Positions 54,956 to 64,000 of a DNA stretch of 64,000 nt are shown here, piece by piece (the stretch's first letter is position 1; the number at the start of each line of letters is the position of its first letter). Made by a program: the position numbers and the translations under genes. The stretch spans positions 62,001 to 126,000 of the forward strand of contig JALUTQ010000030.1 in NCBI GenBank assembly GCA_032718865.1. The letters run 5' to 3'. Under the pieces are notes generated by a model, which saw only the letters and a program-made list of their open reading frames with translations, made no database searches and was not told the origin of the DNA. This DNA is from Tilletia caries (taxonomy: Eukaryota; Basidiomycota; Exobasidiomycetes; Tilletiales; Tilletiaceae).

Positions 54956-57900
54956 TCAAATTAGTATCGCTGCCGTGAGAGCATCGTCATCATTGTGGAC
55001 GTCAGAGGACTGGCCTTTGGATACCCAGCCATTCCGAGTCAGTCGAGTAGCAATGGGCAGCGTGAGACTGGCATGGGCCCATACTTCAAGAATGGGCTGC
55101 AATTCGGAGATGTGGTTCGCTGACATGCCGGAAGAATCACCCAGAAGACTGCGAGTATAGTGTTCGTCAATAACGTCGTTGTGGACAGCGCGCGCGAGTA
55201 GGCGAGGTGCTCTGTCGATGAGACCACCCAGCGTTTCGTCTGGCATCACAGACCGGGCCGTTTGCCAATCTTCCACACCTGATCGGCTTTTGAAGATCTG
55301 TTGTCTCCACTTCCATACCTCACGACCCAGATCGCGACAGAGCTCGACGGTATCGACATGAGCGGGAGGAACAGTGAGACGCGCTGCCGCCCTGATGCCG
55401 CTGGGCTCCACTGGAGCTCGTTGTACAGAGTTGCCCTCCGTGCACTGAGAGCAACAAGTAGGATTGGCTCTGTCGGCCTCGGCGTGTGTCTCTTGTGCCA
55501 AAGTGTTGCGCCAGTAGAAGCAGGACTGGGTATCCGAGACCGGTCCCGTGCCAATTGCAAGTGAGGAGATTGCAGGATGTGCCGTCCTGAACGGCTCGAC
55601 AGTCTGCATGACCGGCGCAAAGTCCAATCGAGTGAGGCGACCGACGGCGGAACGCAAGCAACCGGGCGTCAAAAGCCATGCTTTCAGATGCTCATCGAGG
55701 TTCGACCACTGCTGCTGCAACCGCGTAGAAAGACTTGAAGTAGGCGCTGGCGCTGGAGCCTGTGATGCTTCTCGACCTTGGCCAGCCTTGAATGCGTCCC
55801 TGCATTGAATCACCCAGGTTGGACATAGCAAGAGAGCCGCCGCACGCGATTGCGGACCTCGAGCACCCCGTCCAAAGTGTTGAACCAAGGCTCTGAAGTC
55901 TTTGGGAAGCTCCCACTGAATGACCATGTCCACGTCCGGTAGATCGATTCCCATGCCAAGAGCCTCCGTCGCAATGACGACCCGTATCGTGCCGGCTAAC
56001 AGACCATTCATCGTCCATCGCTTCTGGCTTGTCGTGTCGGCGGCCGTGAACGTCGCGATGCTGTTTCGAAGTTCGGGAGGGAGATGTTGCTGAAGAACCT
56101 CCAGAATCGACACCGCCTTATCCCTGGAATTGACGTATATGATCGTTTTCGGCAACTGGCCCGTCCCTTGCCTTGGTTGGATAACTTCGACGAGGTGGAG
56201 GAACGACGAGATCGGATGCTGGAACGCCTGGATATCGTACGCGCACCCGTCTCGTTCCTTCCCAACATCCAGTGCGAAGAATGGCAGTCGGCCGAACTGT
56301 AGGGCTGTACAGATAGCGGGTAGGGATGGGCCATTCAGAGTTGCCGACATCGCGAGGAGCGGAACATTCGAGTTGAACTTGGCCCGGAGCACAGCCAGCT
56401 TGCCGAACTCTGGCCGAAATGGAGCCTTGTTGGAATTGGACCTGACTATGCCCCAATCATACACGACATGCGCCTCGTCAACCACGATGGCGCAGAGGTC
56501 TTTGGCCCATCTGCTCCCGGTCACAGCTGTACTGACTCTGCTGTTGTTGAACAGCATCTCCGGAGAGGCAAAGACGACTTGGGCGGTTCCGTTCTCGACC
56601 AGGTGTAAAGGACTGGATGCTTTTCCCTTTCCCTTTTTGTCTTGCTTGTGCGCCCGACGACAAGACTGTAAAATGTAAAGTGCATACATCCATATTTGTC
56701 AGTGCCCAGATCATCCTAGCCCAAGAAATTCAGTTCATAGACACTCATTCAGCACACTGACCTCTGTGTTCAAAGTGTCGGCGTTAAGTGCGACTGCCGA
56801 TATACCAGCTGCGCGCAGCAACTCGACCTGTTGATGTCCAGAAAATCAGAGCCTAGCATGGTGACAGGCTGAGAGCAGACGATTCACTACCATCGACCAT
56901 GCCTACCTGCTGTTTCTCGATCTCTTTTTAGTGCGGTCATGACGAGAATTTTTGGCCTTTGGCAGTATGAGTGGTATGTAGTACCAGATCATGCTCTTGC
57001 CTGAGCCCGTCCCGGCGGCAACAACGCCGTCCATCCCAGCGATGATGCGGTACACGGTCTCGACCTGCCATGGCTTCGGTATAAAATTCATGTTGTGCAT
57101 GGCAGCGCGCACTGCCGCGGTGGGGACGTGTAGCGGAGGCAACTGGCTTGCGGATGATCGAGATACATGTATGCTACGCTCCGATCCTGTGTGTATCAGA
57201 AAGTGTAAAGATTGAAGGAGGTTCATTCACAAAATCACACGACGACTAGGGAGGGGTGAAGGGATAGCTCACGTTTGCGTTTCATGCTATTGGTGCTTTC
57301 TTCCGGCAGCGCCGCCGAACTTCCGGACGCTTGAACTGACTCTACACCCATCACCGTCGCCGTCGTCGGCGCTGCTGCTGCTTCTGGTGCTGAGTCGGGT
57401 CCGTGCCGAGCGTGAGGGAGCTCGGTCACTGCAGATGGCGGGCGAGGTGCGGCAGAGGGGCGTGGTTCATGGGCAGAGAGGCTCTGCGCGAGCGCACACA
57501 AAGCATCTGCGCCAATCTGATCATTGTTCAAGGAAGGGGAACTGTAGAACAATGTGTAGGAGTGTCACTTGTCAGTGATCAACATTCAACATGCGCGGGG
57601 CGTCTGTGTACGCAACGTAGATAGGAGCGCGTCCGCGTTGCACCAGTCCCATCTACTCACACATTCTCCACCTGATCCGAACCGCGTAGCGCACAGCTTG
57701 GTCCGTGGGGAAGATCGTACGAGTCTAAACGAGGTCTCTGGCACACAAAGAGAAGGAAATGATGTCGGTCAGCTGCATGTGGTTTCAGGCGTGGGATGAC
57801 CCAGCATGACACCGAGATACTGACCTTTGAGCCCCGAGACGAACCATCTTCTTCATCGACGTCGAGTGCGAGCGCAAGGGCAACCACAGCGGCAGTGGCG

Positions 57901-58067
57901 GCTTGAGGTATGGATGCTGCTTGCTGTGGAACGCTGACTATGGCGGCCAAAGGCGTCCGAGACGTTCCGCTTGATGATTGAGGTGTCCCGGGCATAGCTG
58001 TGTGATGAGAGCTGTAGATCATGCGTGGCTCAGTACGGTGTGCTTTGGCATTCAATGATGCAAGCAT
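54956..58067 (-). pseudogene. RecQ-like DEAH helicase of the element, frameshifted in exon 4
   Basis: Exons on the minus strand: 57835..58067, 57661..57737, 57273..57541, 56907..57186, 56762..56827, 54956..56665; an exon further 5' is possible. Motifs: KPWQVETVYRIIAG, Walker A AAGTGSGKSMIWYY, ISAVALNADTLN, VVFASPEMLF, VVDEAHVVYDWG, PLLAMSATLNG, KTIIYVNSRDKAV, RVVIATEALGMGIDLPDVDM, VIQWELPKDFRALVQHFGRG, and a Cys-containing region (GCLRSAVGR ... CCSQCTEG) where RecQ has its zinc site. Exon 4 is 280 nt; the splice phases demand 278. Two A runs (5 A each, at about 56927 and 56950) each carry one base too many between LPKAK and VELLRAAG. The gene is therefore broken here, or the assembly has homopolymer errors. 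Confidence 0.8.
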
Positions 58068-58484
58068 AAGGCGACAAAGAACTCACTGGCCGTCCAGAGG
58101 GCAGAGACGTAGGCGGGAGAGCGCGACAGTTGCTGTGCCGAGGAAGGCGTCCAGTCTCGCGACAGTTGCGTCGGAGGCCGCTGTTCTGTACGATGGGAGT
58201 CAAAGCATGAGGCAAAGGATCAGCTGGGCATAATGACAAGCGCAGCACGTCCCCTACGGCCTACTCACAAGTCACAGCTGGGCGAGAGTCCGATAGAGCC
58301 GAGAGTGACGACGGATGGCATCCAGCAGGCTGCTGAGCCTGGTGAGTGGTGGCGAGGAGCGTACTGCGATCACTGGTTGGAGACTTGTAGTGTCCGGATC
58401 TGGTTATCATGATCGGGCCTTACAAAGAGAAAAAAATCGTATGTGGTGACAAGTTGGGTCGGTTGTAATTGGGACTTCCAGCCA

Positions 58485-58569
58485 AAACTGGGTCGAGTGC
58501 GTCCAGACCGTCTCCACGGGATCCTGTCCTGTCATCACGTGCGTGCGACGGTCTGGTGTGACCAGACTA
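58485..58569 (-). repeat. Right TIR of the DUF6589/RecQ element
   Basis: On the minus strand it begins TAGTCTGGTCACACCAGACC, contains CACGTGATGACAGGACAG and ends GGTCTGGACGCACTCGACCC. It matches the left end of the 658-bp element more closely than its own left partner. Confidence 0.8.
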
Positions 58570-58579
58570 GGTGGGGGAC
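58570..58579. repeat. Target-site duplication, right copy
   Basis: GGTGGGGGAC immediately follows the right terminus, identical to 51535-51544. Confidence 0.75.
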
Positions 58580-59034
58580 GCTCATCTCGCATGGCAAGTT
58601 TAAACACCGAGATCAGCCACTCAACAGAGGGGCAACGCATGTGACATGTGACATGTGACATGTGACATGTGACATGTGACAAGGCTCTGAACATCGTCGA
58701 TTACTAGAACTGGAAGGAGTGCAATGGACAAAAGGCTGCCCAGCTCTGTGGGCGAGAGATTGGAAGTAACGAAGCAGGGTCGAAGGTAGACATTGGCGGG
58801 CTCCAGGATGGATGTGTGGCCACGTCGCTCATCACCGACTGGGCTCAGCTCGGTGCGCTGTTGTCGGTGGAACACGGCAACGTCTTCCGACGCCTCGAAC
58901 CCGAATGCATTTGCTTGTACCTCAACCTGCTTGACCATTAGGGAGAACAAGTAATATCTGAAGCTTCAGGACAGGCCAGTTCATAGTCGCCGATACGCGC
59001 TTCAAATCTGGACTCACGTTTAAGAAGATGGGCG
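58580..59034. other. Spacer between two mobile elements
   Basis: Contains the ATGTGAC array (58639-58680) and short ORFs without motifs; no gene is supported. Confidence 0.4.
58639..58680. repeat. Heptanucleotide tandem repeat (ATGTGAC)x6
   Basis: Six perfect copies of a 7-bp unit, 60 bp outside the right target-site duplication of the 7-kb element. Confidence 0.9.
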
Positions 59035-59328
59035 TTTCTAATAGCCGCCCCGGGGCGGCCCTCCAATTGAGCCCGCCCCCCCTAGCACCGCTGCTTTCCG
59101 AACCAAAAACCGCCCCGGTCTTCATAGCGTGATCACCAATCACCAACTACACTCTAACGTGTCGATATGCGAGCCGTGAGATAATTGAGACTTACGTAAT
59201 GATCATGGGGGGGGCGGAAATTTTGAGGGGCATTGAAAGGTGGGGGGCGGGCTTAAGAACATTCTCCATACGTACCCGCCCCGGGGCGGCCAAAGGCTCC
59301 GAGCCGCCCCGGGGCGGCCATTAGAAAA
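59035..59328. mobile_element. GC-rich palindromic MITE-like element
   Basis: About 294 bp. The ends are inverted: TTTCTAATAGCCGCCCCGGG on the left and TTTTCTAATGGCCGCCCCGG read inward on the minus strand. The 16-bp palindrome GCCGCCCCGGGGCGGC occurs at 59044 and 59303, with a near copy at 59276. The interior has G and C runs and no gene. Confidence 0.65.
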
Positions 59329-59331
59329 GTC

Positions 59332-59625
59332 CTAAGAAAACTGTCCACCATGCGCAGGGGTAGAGTTCACTTCATCCTTGGGTTTCTCCGGAGCTTTGTC
59401 TTGGTCGAGCGCCCAATTGCTGATGAAGCCGCCGCCCCGCTTGACAGTACCAGCCGTACCCTGGCTGACGAATCCCTCTTCCGGGATGATCGGAGCGTCG
59501 AGAGGCTTGTCCACGACGCCGGGGAAGTCGACATCAATGGGGGCAGCGCCGGCGAACTGGGCCGTGGTGATGGCGAGCAGGACGTAGGTGGCGAACACCG
59601 CAGTGATGGTGCCGACAGTCTTCAT
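59332..59625 (-). CDS. Small secreted protein, 97 aa
   Basis: A single exon starting MKTVGTITAVFATYVLLAIT with a strong signal peptide (cleavage probably after AGA or near AAP). The mature part is about 70 residues, polar, Pro/Asp/Gly-rich (VDFPGVVDKPLDAPIIPEEG, then GTVKRGGGFISNWALDQD), without cysteines. A Lys-Arg pair (TVKRGGG) could be a processing site. A TATA box and C/T-rich leader lie upstream. The stop codon is only 3 bp from the end of the MITE-like element. Unknown function; an effector-like or peptide-precursor role is speculation. Confidence 0.7.
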   Translation of the reverse strand: MKTVGTITAVFATYVLLAITTAQFAGAAPIDVDFPGVVDKPLDAPIIPEEGFVSQGTAGTVKRGGGFISNWALDQDKAPEKPKDEVNSTPAHGGQFS

Positions 59626-59767
59626 CTTTGTATGTGAGGCTTTAAGAATGCGGGTAATCTGGATAGATCGGAAGGCGGAAGGGGTGGAAGAGAAAAGGTG
59701 AAGATTGGAGAGGCTGGAGAAGGGGAAGAGTATGAAGAGGAAGGAGAGTGAGAGCAAACTGGTGCCA

Positions 59768-59775
59768 CTTATAAA
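59768..59775 (-). promoter_or_regulatory. TATA box of the small secreted protein gene
   Basis: TTTATAAG on the minus strand, about 143 bp upstream of the start codon at 59625. Confidence 0.5.
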
Positions 59776-60983
59776 CCTTTCGTCGCCTCTGTTTGACCGG
59801 CGTGACAGGCGAAGGCGCCTTGCCCCGAACTGTTCTCCTCTTTCACCTGGTCGGCTGGAACTTGAATGAAGGAACCAAATGAGGGAGACGCTCTTGCGTG
59901 CTCAAATGCCGCGCACCTACATACTTTGTATCATTGAGCACAACGTGGCATCGGAAGCGATGGCTGAAGGAAGAAAAAGGGTTCGTAGGTGGGCGCGGGC
60001 TCGATTGCATACATATGTTGGGTGACTTGGCTTGTCTCCGCCCCTCGACCACTCATGTTACGGCGAATGCCCATTTCATTCCCTCTCAGAAATGGTGACA
60101 TGCACAGTCTTGGCGCAGCTGCAAACCCCGTTCACCGCTTCATCCTACACAGCGCCCCAATCGAGGAGATGGGACCCCGGGCAACGTCCAGAAACACCTT
60201 GATGCCAGATTGAGGATACACATTCCTCCCTCGCCTGGCTGATCCGAGCGGTTGGGGAGCGGAGCAGAGCTGTACCAAAAAGAGAGAGATTTGGTCAACC
60301 ATCCCGCTCAGTAAAGTTGTTCACGCCCAATCACCATCTGTTAATGGTCAAGTGGTCAGCTGTTGAGTCTTGCCTGTCGTTGTTGGTGATGGAGTGAACG
60401 ACTGATGGAGTGAGCGACTGACGAAGTTGGGACGTGAACGGCAAACAAACAAAGGGAACGAACAATTCATTGGAACGGTGCGAACGGTGGCCCCCAACGC
60501 TTTCATGCTCCTCGTCGCGTTACTCCATGACCATCATCTGCTCTCCATCTCAGACGACGTCCTAAGCGTTCTGCTGGGGTTCCCGTAGCCGTATGTAAAG
60601 GAAAAGAAAACGAACCTTGCCCATCATCCTCCACCTCATCCCGTTTTTGTATTCACTGCTGCACCGAGGCAACCAGGGCCACTCTCTGCGCTGGACGTCG
60701 TCGTGTGCGTGGTCAGTCTCTGTAAGTGAGAGTAGACGAGAGTAATGAGTAATGAAATTGCGAGGGAAGGAGCAAGGAAAACAGGTGGCAGCCCGACTGC
60801 CTCGTGTGGGATGAGCAAGCCTAGCGAGCTCGAACGCTGTCCGGTCGCGCGTGCGAACCCCAAAGGCGAAAGCTCGCCGCACGGCCGGATAGCGTCGCCC
60901 AATGCGAGGGAGCAGAAGGGCTGCAAGGGGAAAAACGAGGGGCAAGGAAAAGTGAGGACGACGAGAGGGCAGAGGGAGGGAAG
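59776..60983. other. Intergenic region, no gene recognised
   Basis: 1.2 kb with only short, motif-free ORFs. Short repeated words (GATGGAGTGA-CGACTGA) occur near 60390-60425. Confidence 0.4.
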
Positions 60984-62100
60984 TCAAAAGGGGAGAAGGA
61001 AGGTCAAGGTGTGGAAGATTGCACGTGCAGGAAAATCACCCAAATGTCGGGCAGTCGGGTCAACGTTGGCAAAGGTTCGACCGGCCGACACATACATCCT
61101 GCGGATGTAAGTCAGCATAACATCAGTCTTCCACCGCCCATGTCTACGAATGTCAGTCTCCGGAATGCCTAGGACATATAGAACGTAGTTCCACCAATGT
61201 GCAGGCAGTGACCTTTGATCGGGGGCCTGTTGAGTGTTGGCAGCCGCGAGAATGGCGTTGGCGGTGTCGGTGCAAAAGGAGCCGGTGAGCTCGCGAGGGT
61301 GTCCGTTGCAGTCGATGTAGGCGAACGGACCAGCGTCGGCGGGGACAGCCGCATTGACGAGCAGGTGGTGGTGCACCGCGTGCACTGGGCAAATCTGCGG
61401 GGAAGACGCTGCCTGGCTGCTCGCGATCAGGTCAGAGCCCGTAGGCCCCTGAGTTTTGTCGATGGGAAGACGGAGAGTGACTGTGGCGGCGACAATGCCG
61501 TCGGGTGGGCGCAGCGACCAATGATACCGCAGTGCGCGGGCTGTGGGGTCACGAGGGGCAGACAGATCAGCGGTTACCTCGCCGATACGAGCCAAGGAGA
61601 AGAACGCAAAGGACACGCAGGCCCAAATGGCAGCATGGGCGCGATCATTGTGGATTTCCAGACCGTTGCGGATCACCAGCAGGTCGTCCAGGCGCACTGG
61701 GCGCCGAGAGGGAAGAGGCTCCGGTTGAAGCAGAGTTCCTGCACGAGAAAGGCGAGCCAGTGCGAACTCAGGGACGGTCAGCTCGAACCCGTGGAGCTCG
61801 TGCCAGAGACGGATCGCAGCGTGGCGATTACGCTATGTGGACGCACGGAATTGGTCAAGGACCAAGGTTGGCTCGATAGAAACACAGAAGGACGCCTGTG
61901 TGTGTGGGGAAGCGATAAGGTGTGGGGATATTGTTTTGCTCGCACCACTTGAGGAACGCGCGGATAGAGCTGCCATATCCCTCCATCGTGGAGGTCATGA
62001 TGGAGCTTGCCATGCTGACTTGCAGCTCCCACCACTGCTGAGGGGGCATTGACTGACTGAGCGGGCAGGCGTGTGAGGGAAGAGGTCGTAGGTGAAGCAA
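60984..62100 (-). pseudogene. Tyrosine recombinase of the retroelement
   Basis: The N-terminal helical domain reads ASSIMTSTMEGYGSSIRAFL then KWCEQNNIPTPYRFPTH (about 62030-61870), followed by WACVSFAFFSLARIGEVTA (catalytic Arg in ARIGE), GHCLHIGGTTFY and LGIPETDIRRHGRWKTDVML, ending TYIRRMY. This H-x-x-R ... H/W-Y arrangement is that of tyrosine recombinases, but the usual HSLRIGG is CLHIGG here, so the box-II Arg appears lost. The frame breaks after GGTTFY by a 2-base duplication (TATAT) near 61165. Further frame changes lie between the N-terminal and catalytic parts. Confidence 0.75.
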
Positions 62101-62592
62101 AATATCGGCACTCGGCGCAGGCTACCTCGTCTGCCGCCGCGACGGAGAGGGGAGGTGCAGGGGCGAGAAGACGGCGGCCGCGCCGGGACACGGAAGGAGC
62201 TAGCGAGCCGGCGGCAGCTACACGGGCTCGGTACACGGCCACACGTCCGCCCGTGACCGGCTTTGTGTGTCGGACGCGGCGGGAGGACGTGAAGGCCGGC
62301 AGAGGTACCCGAGGAGGTGGGGGAAGAGCGAGTGGTGCGGAAGCGGACGAGGAGGCGGCGCCGGAGAAGAGACGCGCAGCCACCGAAGAAGACGATGGGG
62401 TTGGAGGGGCTGGAGAGGAAATGTTGGACCGAGAGGAAAAGAGGGCGAAGAGACGAGAAGGAGAGGACTGTGCATGGGGGGTGGTGGCCGCTGACGATGT
62501 GGGAGTGAAGAGCGACCCGCTCAGCGGCTGTGTGAAGAGGGGCGCCCGCCCGTCGGCGTTTATTGGTCGAGCAGGACCCCGGCGGAAAGGGG
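62101..62592. other. GC-rich linker between RNase H and recombinase remnants
   Basis: Part of the retroelement by position. Open in several frames with Arg/Pro/Ser-rich products; probably the degraded N-terminal extension of the recombinase ORF. Confidence 0.4.
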
Positions 62593-63600
62593 TCAGGGTT
62601 CTTGCACCGGAAAGGGGAAAGGGAGATAGCCGGAAACGTCGCCGCGTGACACTGTGTCCGCAGGATTCTTGGCCGAGGCGATGTAGGAGGCCGACACCTC
62701 CACACCGGCCGACGTCGCCACGGTGCTCATGCGGAGGAAAGTCTCGTTGACCTCGGCCGAAGCTGAGCGGCCTTTCTGCCAGCCATAGAGCACTCCTTTG
62801 TTGTCCCCGAGCACGAGAAGGACGCAGTCGCGCTCGCCGAGGTCAACTGCGGCCGAGACCAGCGTCTCCATACCCCAGGCCTCAGCAACGCCCATGTCGA
62901 AGCCGTCGAGCTACTTCCAACCCGATGGCAGCGGCCAGAAGTGCGCGTAGGGTCCACAGATGATACCGATACCCGCGTCGCAGGCGTCAGAAGCATACAA
63001 AGTGGTTGTGAGACGGGAGGGCCGGGAGAAGGAGCGAGTGATGCGAGGCGATTTCAGGAAGGTGGTCCATTGGTCCAGCTCGGTTTGCACGCCGGTGGTG
63101 ATGTGGAGAGCGATGTAGGGGTCGTGCAGTTGGCGACGAAAACGCAGCAATTGCCGCAACCGACAACGTTGGTCCAGCGCGAACAAGCACACGCGCAACA
63201 GGCATCCGAGAAGCTTGTCCATTTCGGTCCGATATACCTTGCGTCCGTTTGCGATCGCTAACTCGCTGCAGCGCAGAAGCCAGAAGGTACATACTTGAGG
63301 CGCTTGTCCTCAGGAAGTGACATGGTTTGTGCGTCCAAATCAAATCCCACTCGATTCCGGTCATAGTGAAACGTCGGGAGAAGGAGAAACCCTTTCGGGC
63401 CGCGTCATGCAGGGGCCATCCCAGCCTCGTGAACTCCGCGCGCACTGTGTGCTCTGACACTCCGGAAGAGGGACCAAGCGTGCGTACGCAAATGATGTCG
63501 TCAACGTACGAGTAAGAACGCACGCCGGGCAGCCGATGAGAGACAATGTCGCAGGTTGTGCTGGCAATAGGCCAGGTAGTACAATGATCACTTCTTCTCT
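62593..63600 (-). pseudogene. Reverse transcriptase-RNase H of the retroelement
   Basis: The RT catalytic motif is SYVDDIICVRTLG (YVDD) near 63500, followed by FTMTGIEWDL and, in another frame, MSLPEDKRLKY. The frame break is a 5-base tandem duplication (GATTTGATTT) near 63340. A possible remnant intron precedes TEMDKLLGCLLRVC. The RNase H part reads LYASDACDAGIGIICG, GWK, then an in-frame TAG at 62911-62913, then AEAWGMETLVSAAVDLG, LLVLGDNKGVLYGWQKGRS and SYIASAKNPADTVSRGD. Residue context matches DIRS-like RT-RH. Confidence 0.75.
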
Positions 63601-64000
63601 CCTTTCTCATGATCACTTTCCTTTGTCCCATTCCGTTCCGCTCCGACCCGTTTCGCTTTCTTTCCGTTTCTCACTCTCGGCTCTTCTCGCCTTTCACACC
63701 TTCCAAATCGTTACGCAATGACCTGGCACATCCCTCGCTCCCTCTCACTCCTCCCTCATTGCGACAAATCCTTATAATCCTCCCCGAAGCAACCAAGCAC
63801 ACCGAATTTATATAGCGGCTCGCTTTTCTTTACTTTCTTCCTTTGAATGCAGACTTCCACACACATCTTCTTCGTTCCTTTTGCTCCCCACTAGTCTTCC
63901 AGTCCTCTAGAATTCTCACACAGGTACTTATCACTTTCCAGTCTTGCCAACATACAGGTGGCATCCACTGTGCGTCCGAAAATCGCGCAGATACCCTTGT
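63601..64000. other. Probable upstream region of a gene beyond the window
   Basis: Strong C/T richness, a TATA-like TTTATATAG at 63807-63815 and a leader-like CT-rich tract after it suggest a promoter firing rightwards. A donor-like CAGGTACTT at about 63922 could be a leader intron. No coding start is certain. Confidence 0.35.

Larger units (their letters stand above)
51545..58569. mobile_element. 7.0-kb TIR transposon carrying a DUF6589-like gene and a RecQ-like helicase
   Basis: Both ends carry TAGTCTGGTNACACCAGACC followed about 60 bp inward by GGTCTGG-CGCACTCGACCC, in inverted orientation. The TIRs span about 51545-51630 and 58485-58569. A perfect direct repeat, GGTGGGGGAC, flanks the element (10 bp, or 8 bp if termini begin CTAG). 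Inside are a spliced plus-strand gene (51714-54774) and a spliced minus-strand helicase gene (54956-58067), convergent with a 181-bp gap. No DDE transposase of a family I recognise, reverse transcriptase or tyrosine recombinase is present. The related 658-bp copy at 40054-40711 shows that the termini define a family. Confidence 0.85.
60984..63600 (-). mobile_element. Decayed DIRS/Ngaro-type retroelement (RT, RNase H, tyrosine recombinase)
   Basis: On the minus strand, reverse transcriptase, RNase H and tyrosine recombinase remnants follow in the order expected for YR retroelements. All three carry lesions. The element seems truncated upstream of the RT core, since nothing RT-like is seen beyond about 63600. 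No terminal repeats were identified. Confidence 0.75.

Noticed and set aside
60984..62100. Interpretation as a Crypton (tyrosine recombinase without RT)
   Set aside because: RT and RNase H remnants lie directly upstream on the same strand, so a YR retroelement fits better.

Overview
The window is nuclear DNA of a fungus, most likely a basidiomycete. Genes are split by short GT-AG introns (about 55-95 bp), and coding density is moderate. Conserved eukaryotic single-copy genes are present: mitochondrial GatA, SPF27/BCAS2, eIF3d, RAD16, CHL1 and a BCAS3-type protein. So are fungal families: a DUF6534-like membrane protein, a CREG-like secreted protein and a WrbA-type flavoprotein. Exon coordinates were worked out by hand from splice sites, reading-frame phase and family motifs. 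I could not assign the organism below phylum.

Layout. 1-5.2 kb holds the tail of an unknown gene, a CREG-like gene, GatA and an AUH-type enoyl-CoA hydratase. 6.5-10.8 kb is a Tc1/mariner-like element with a DD34E transposase (frameshifted) and a second intact spliced gene of unknown function on the other strand. 12.7-30.3 kb is host sequence: a seven-helix membrane protein, SPF27/BCAS2 and eIF3d back to back, a WrbA-type quinone reductase, a low-complexity protein and RAD16. RAD16 shares a 246-bp promoter with CHL1 (30.5-34.6 kb). Then come a small secreted helical protein and an ankyrin protein.

39-44 kb is a repeat-rich stretch: a foldback repeat, a 658-bp TIR element and a broken gene with a 17-base C run. 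44.3-50.8 kb is a very large BCAS3-type gene with a 7-bp tandem repeat array in its upstream region. 51.5-58.6 kb is a 7.0-kb transposon with about 85-bp terminal inverted repeats and a perfect flanking direct repeat (GGTGGGGGAC). It carries a DUF6589-like gene and a RecQ-like helicase gene. The 658-bp element at 40 kb has the same termini and looks like a non-autonomous relative. 59.0-59.3 kb is a small GC-rich palindromic element beside a small secreted-protein gene. 61-63.6 kb is a decayed DIRS/Ngaro-type retroelement (reverse transcriptase, RNase H, tyrosine recombinase).

The most interesting object is the 7-kb DUF6589 + RecQ element. It has the structure of a recently inserted DNA transposon but contains no transposase of a family I recognise. 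The DUF6589-like protein is therefore the candidate transposase, and the helicase a candidate accessory. The helicase copy here carries two single-base expansions of A runs that break its frame. The second candidate is the Tc1/mariner-like element with its unexplained 513-residue cargo protein. No tRNA, rRNA or CRISPR array was recognised.
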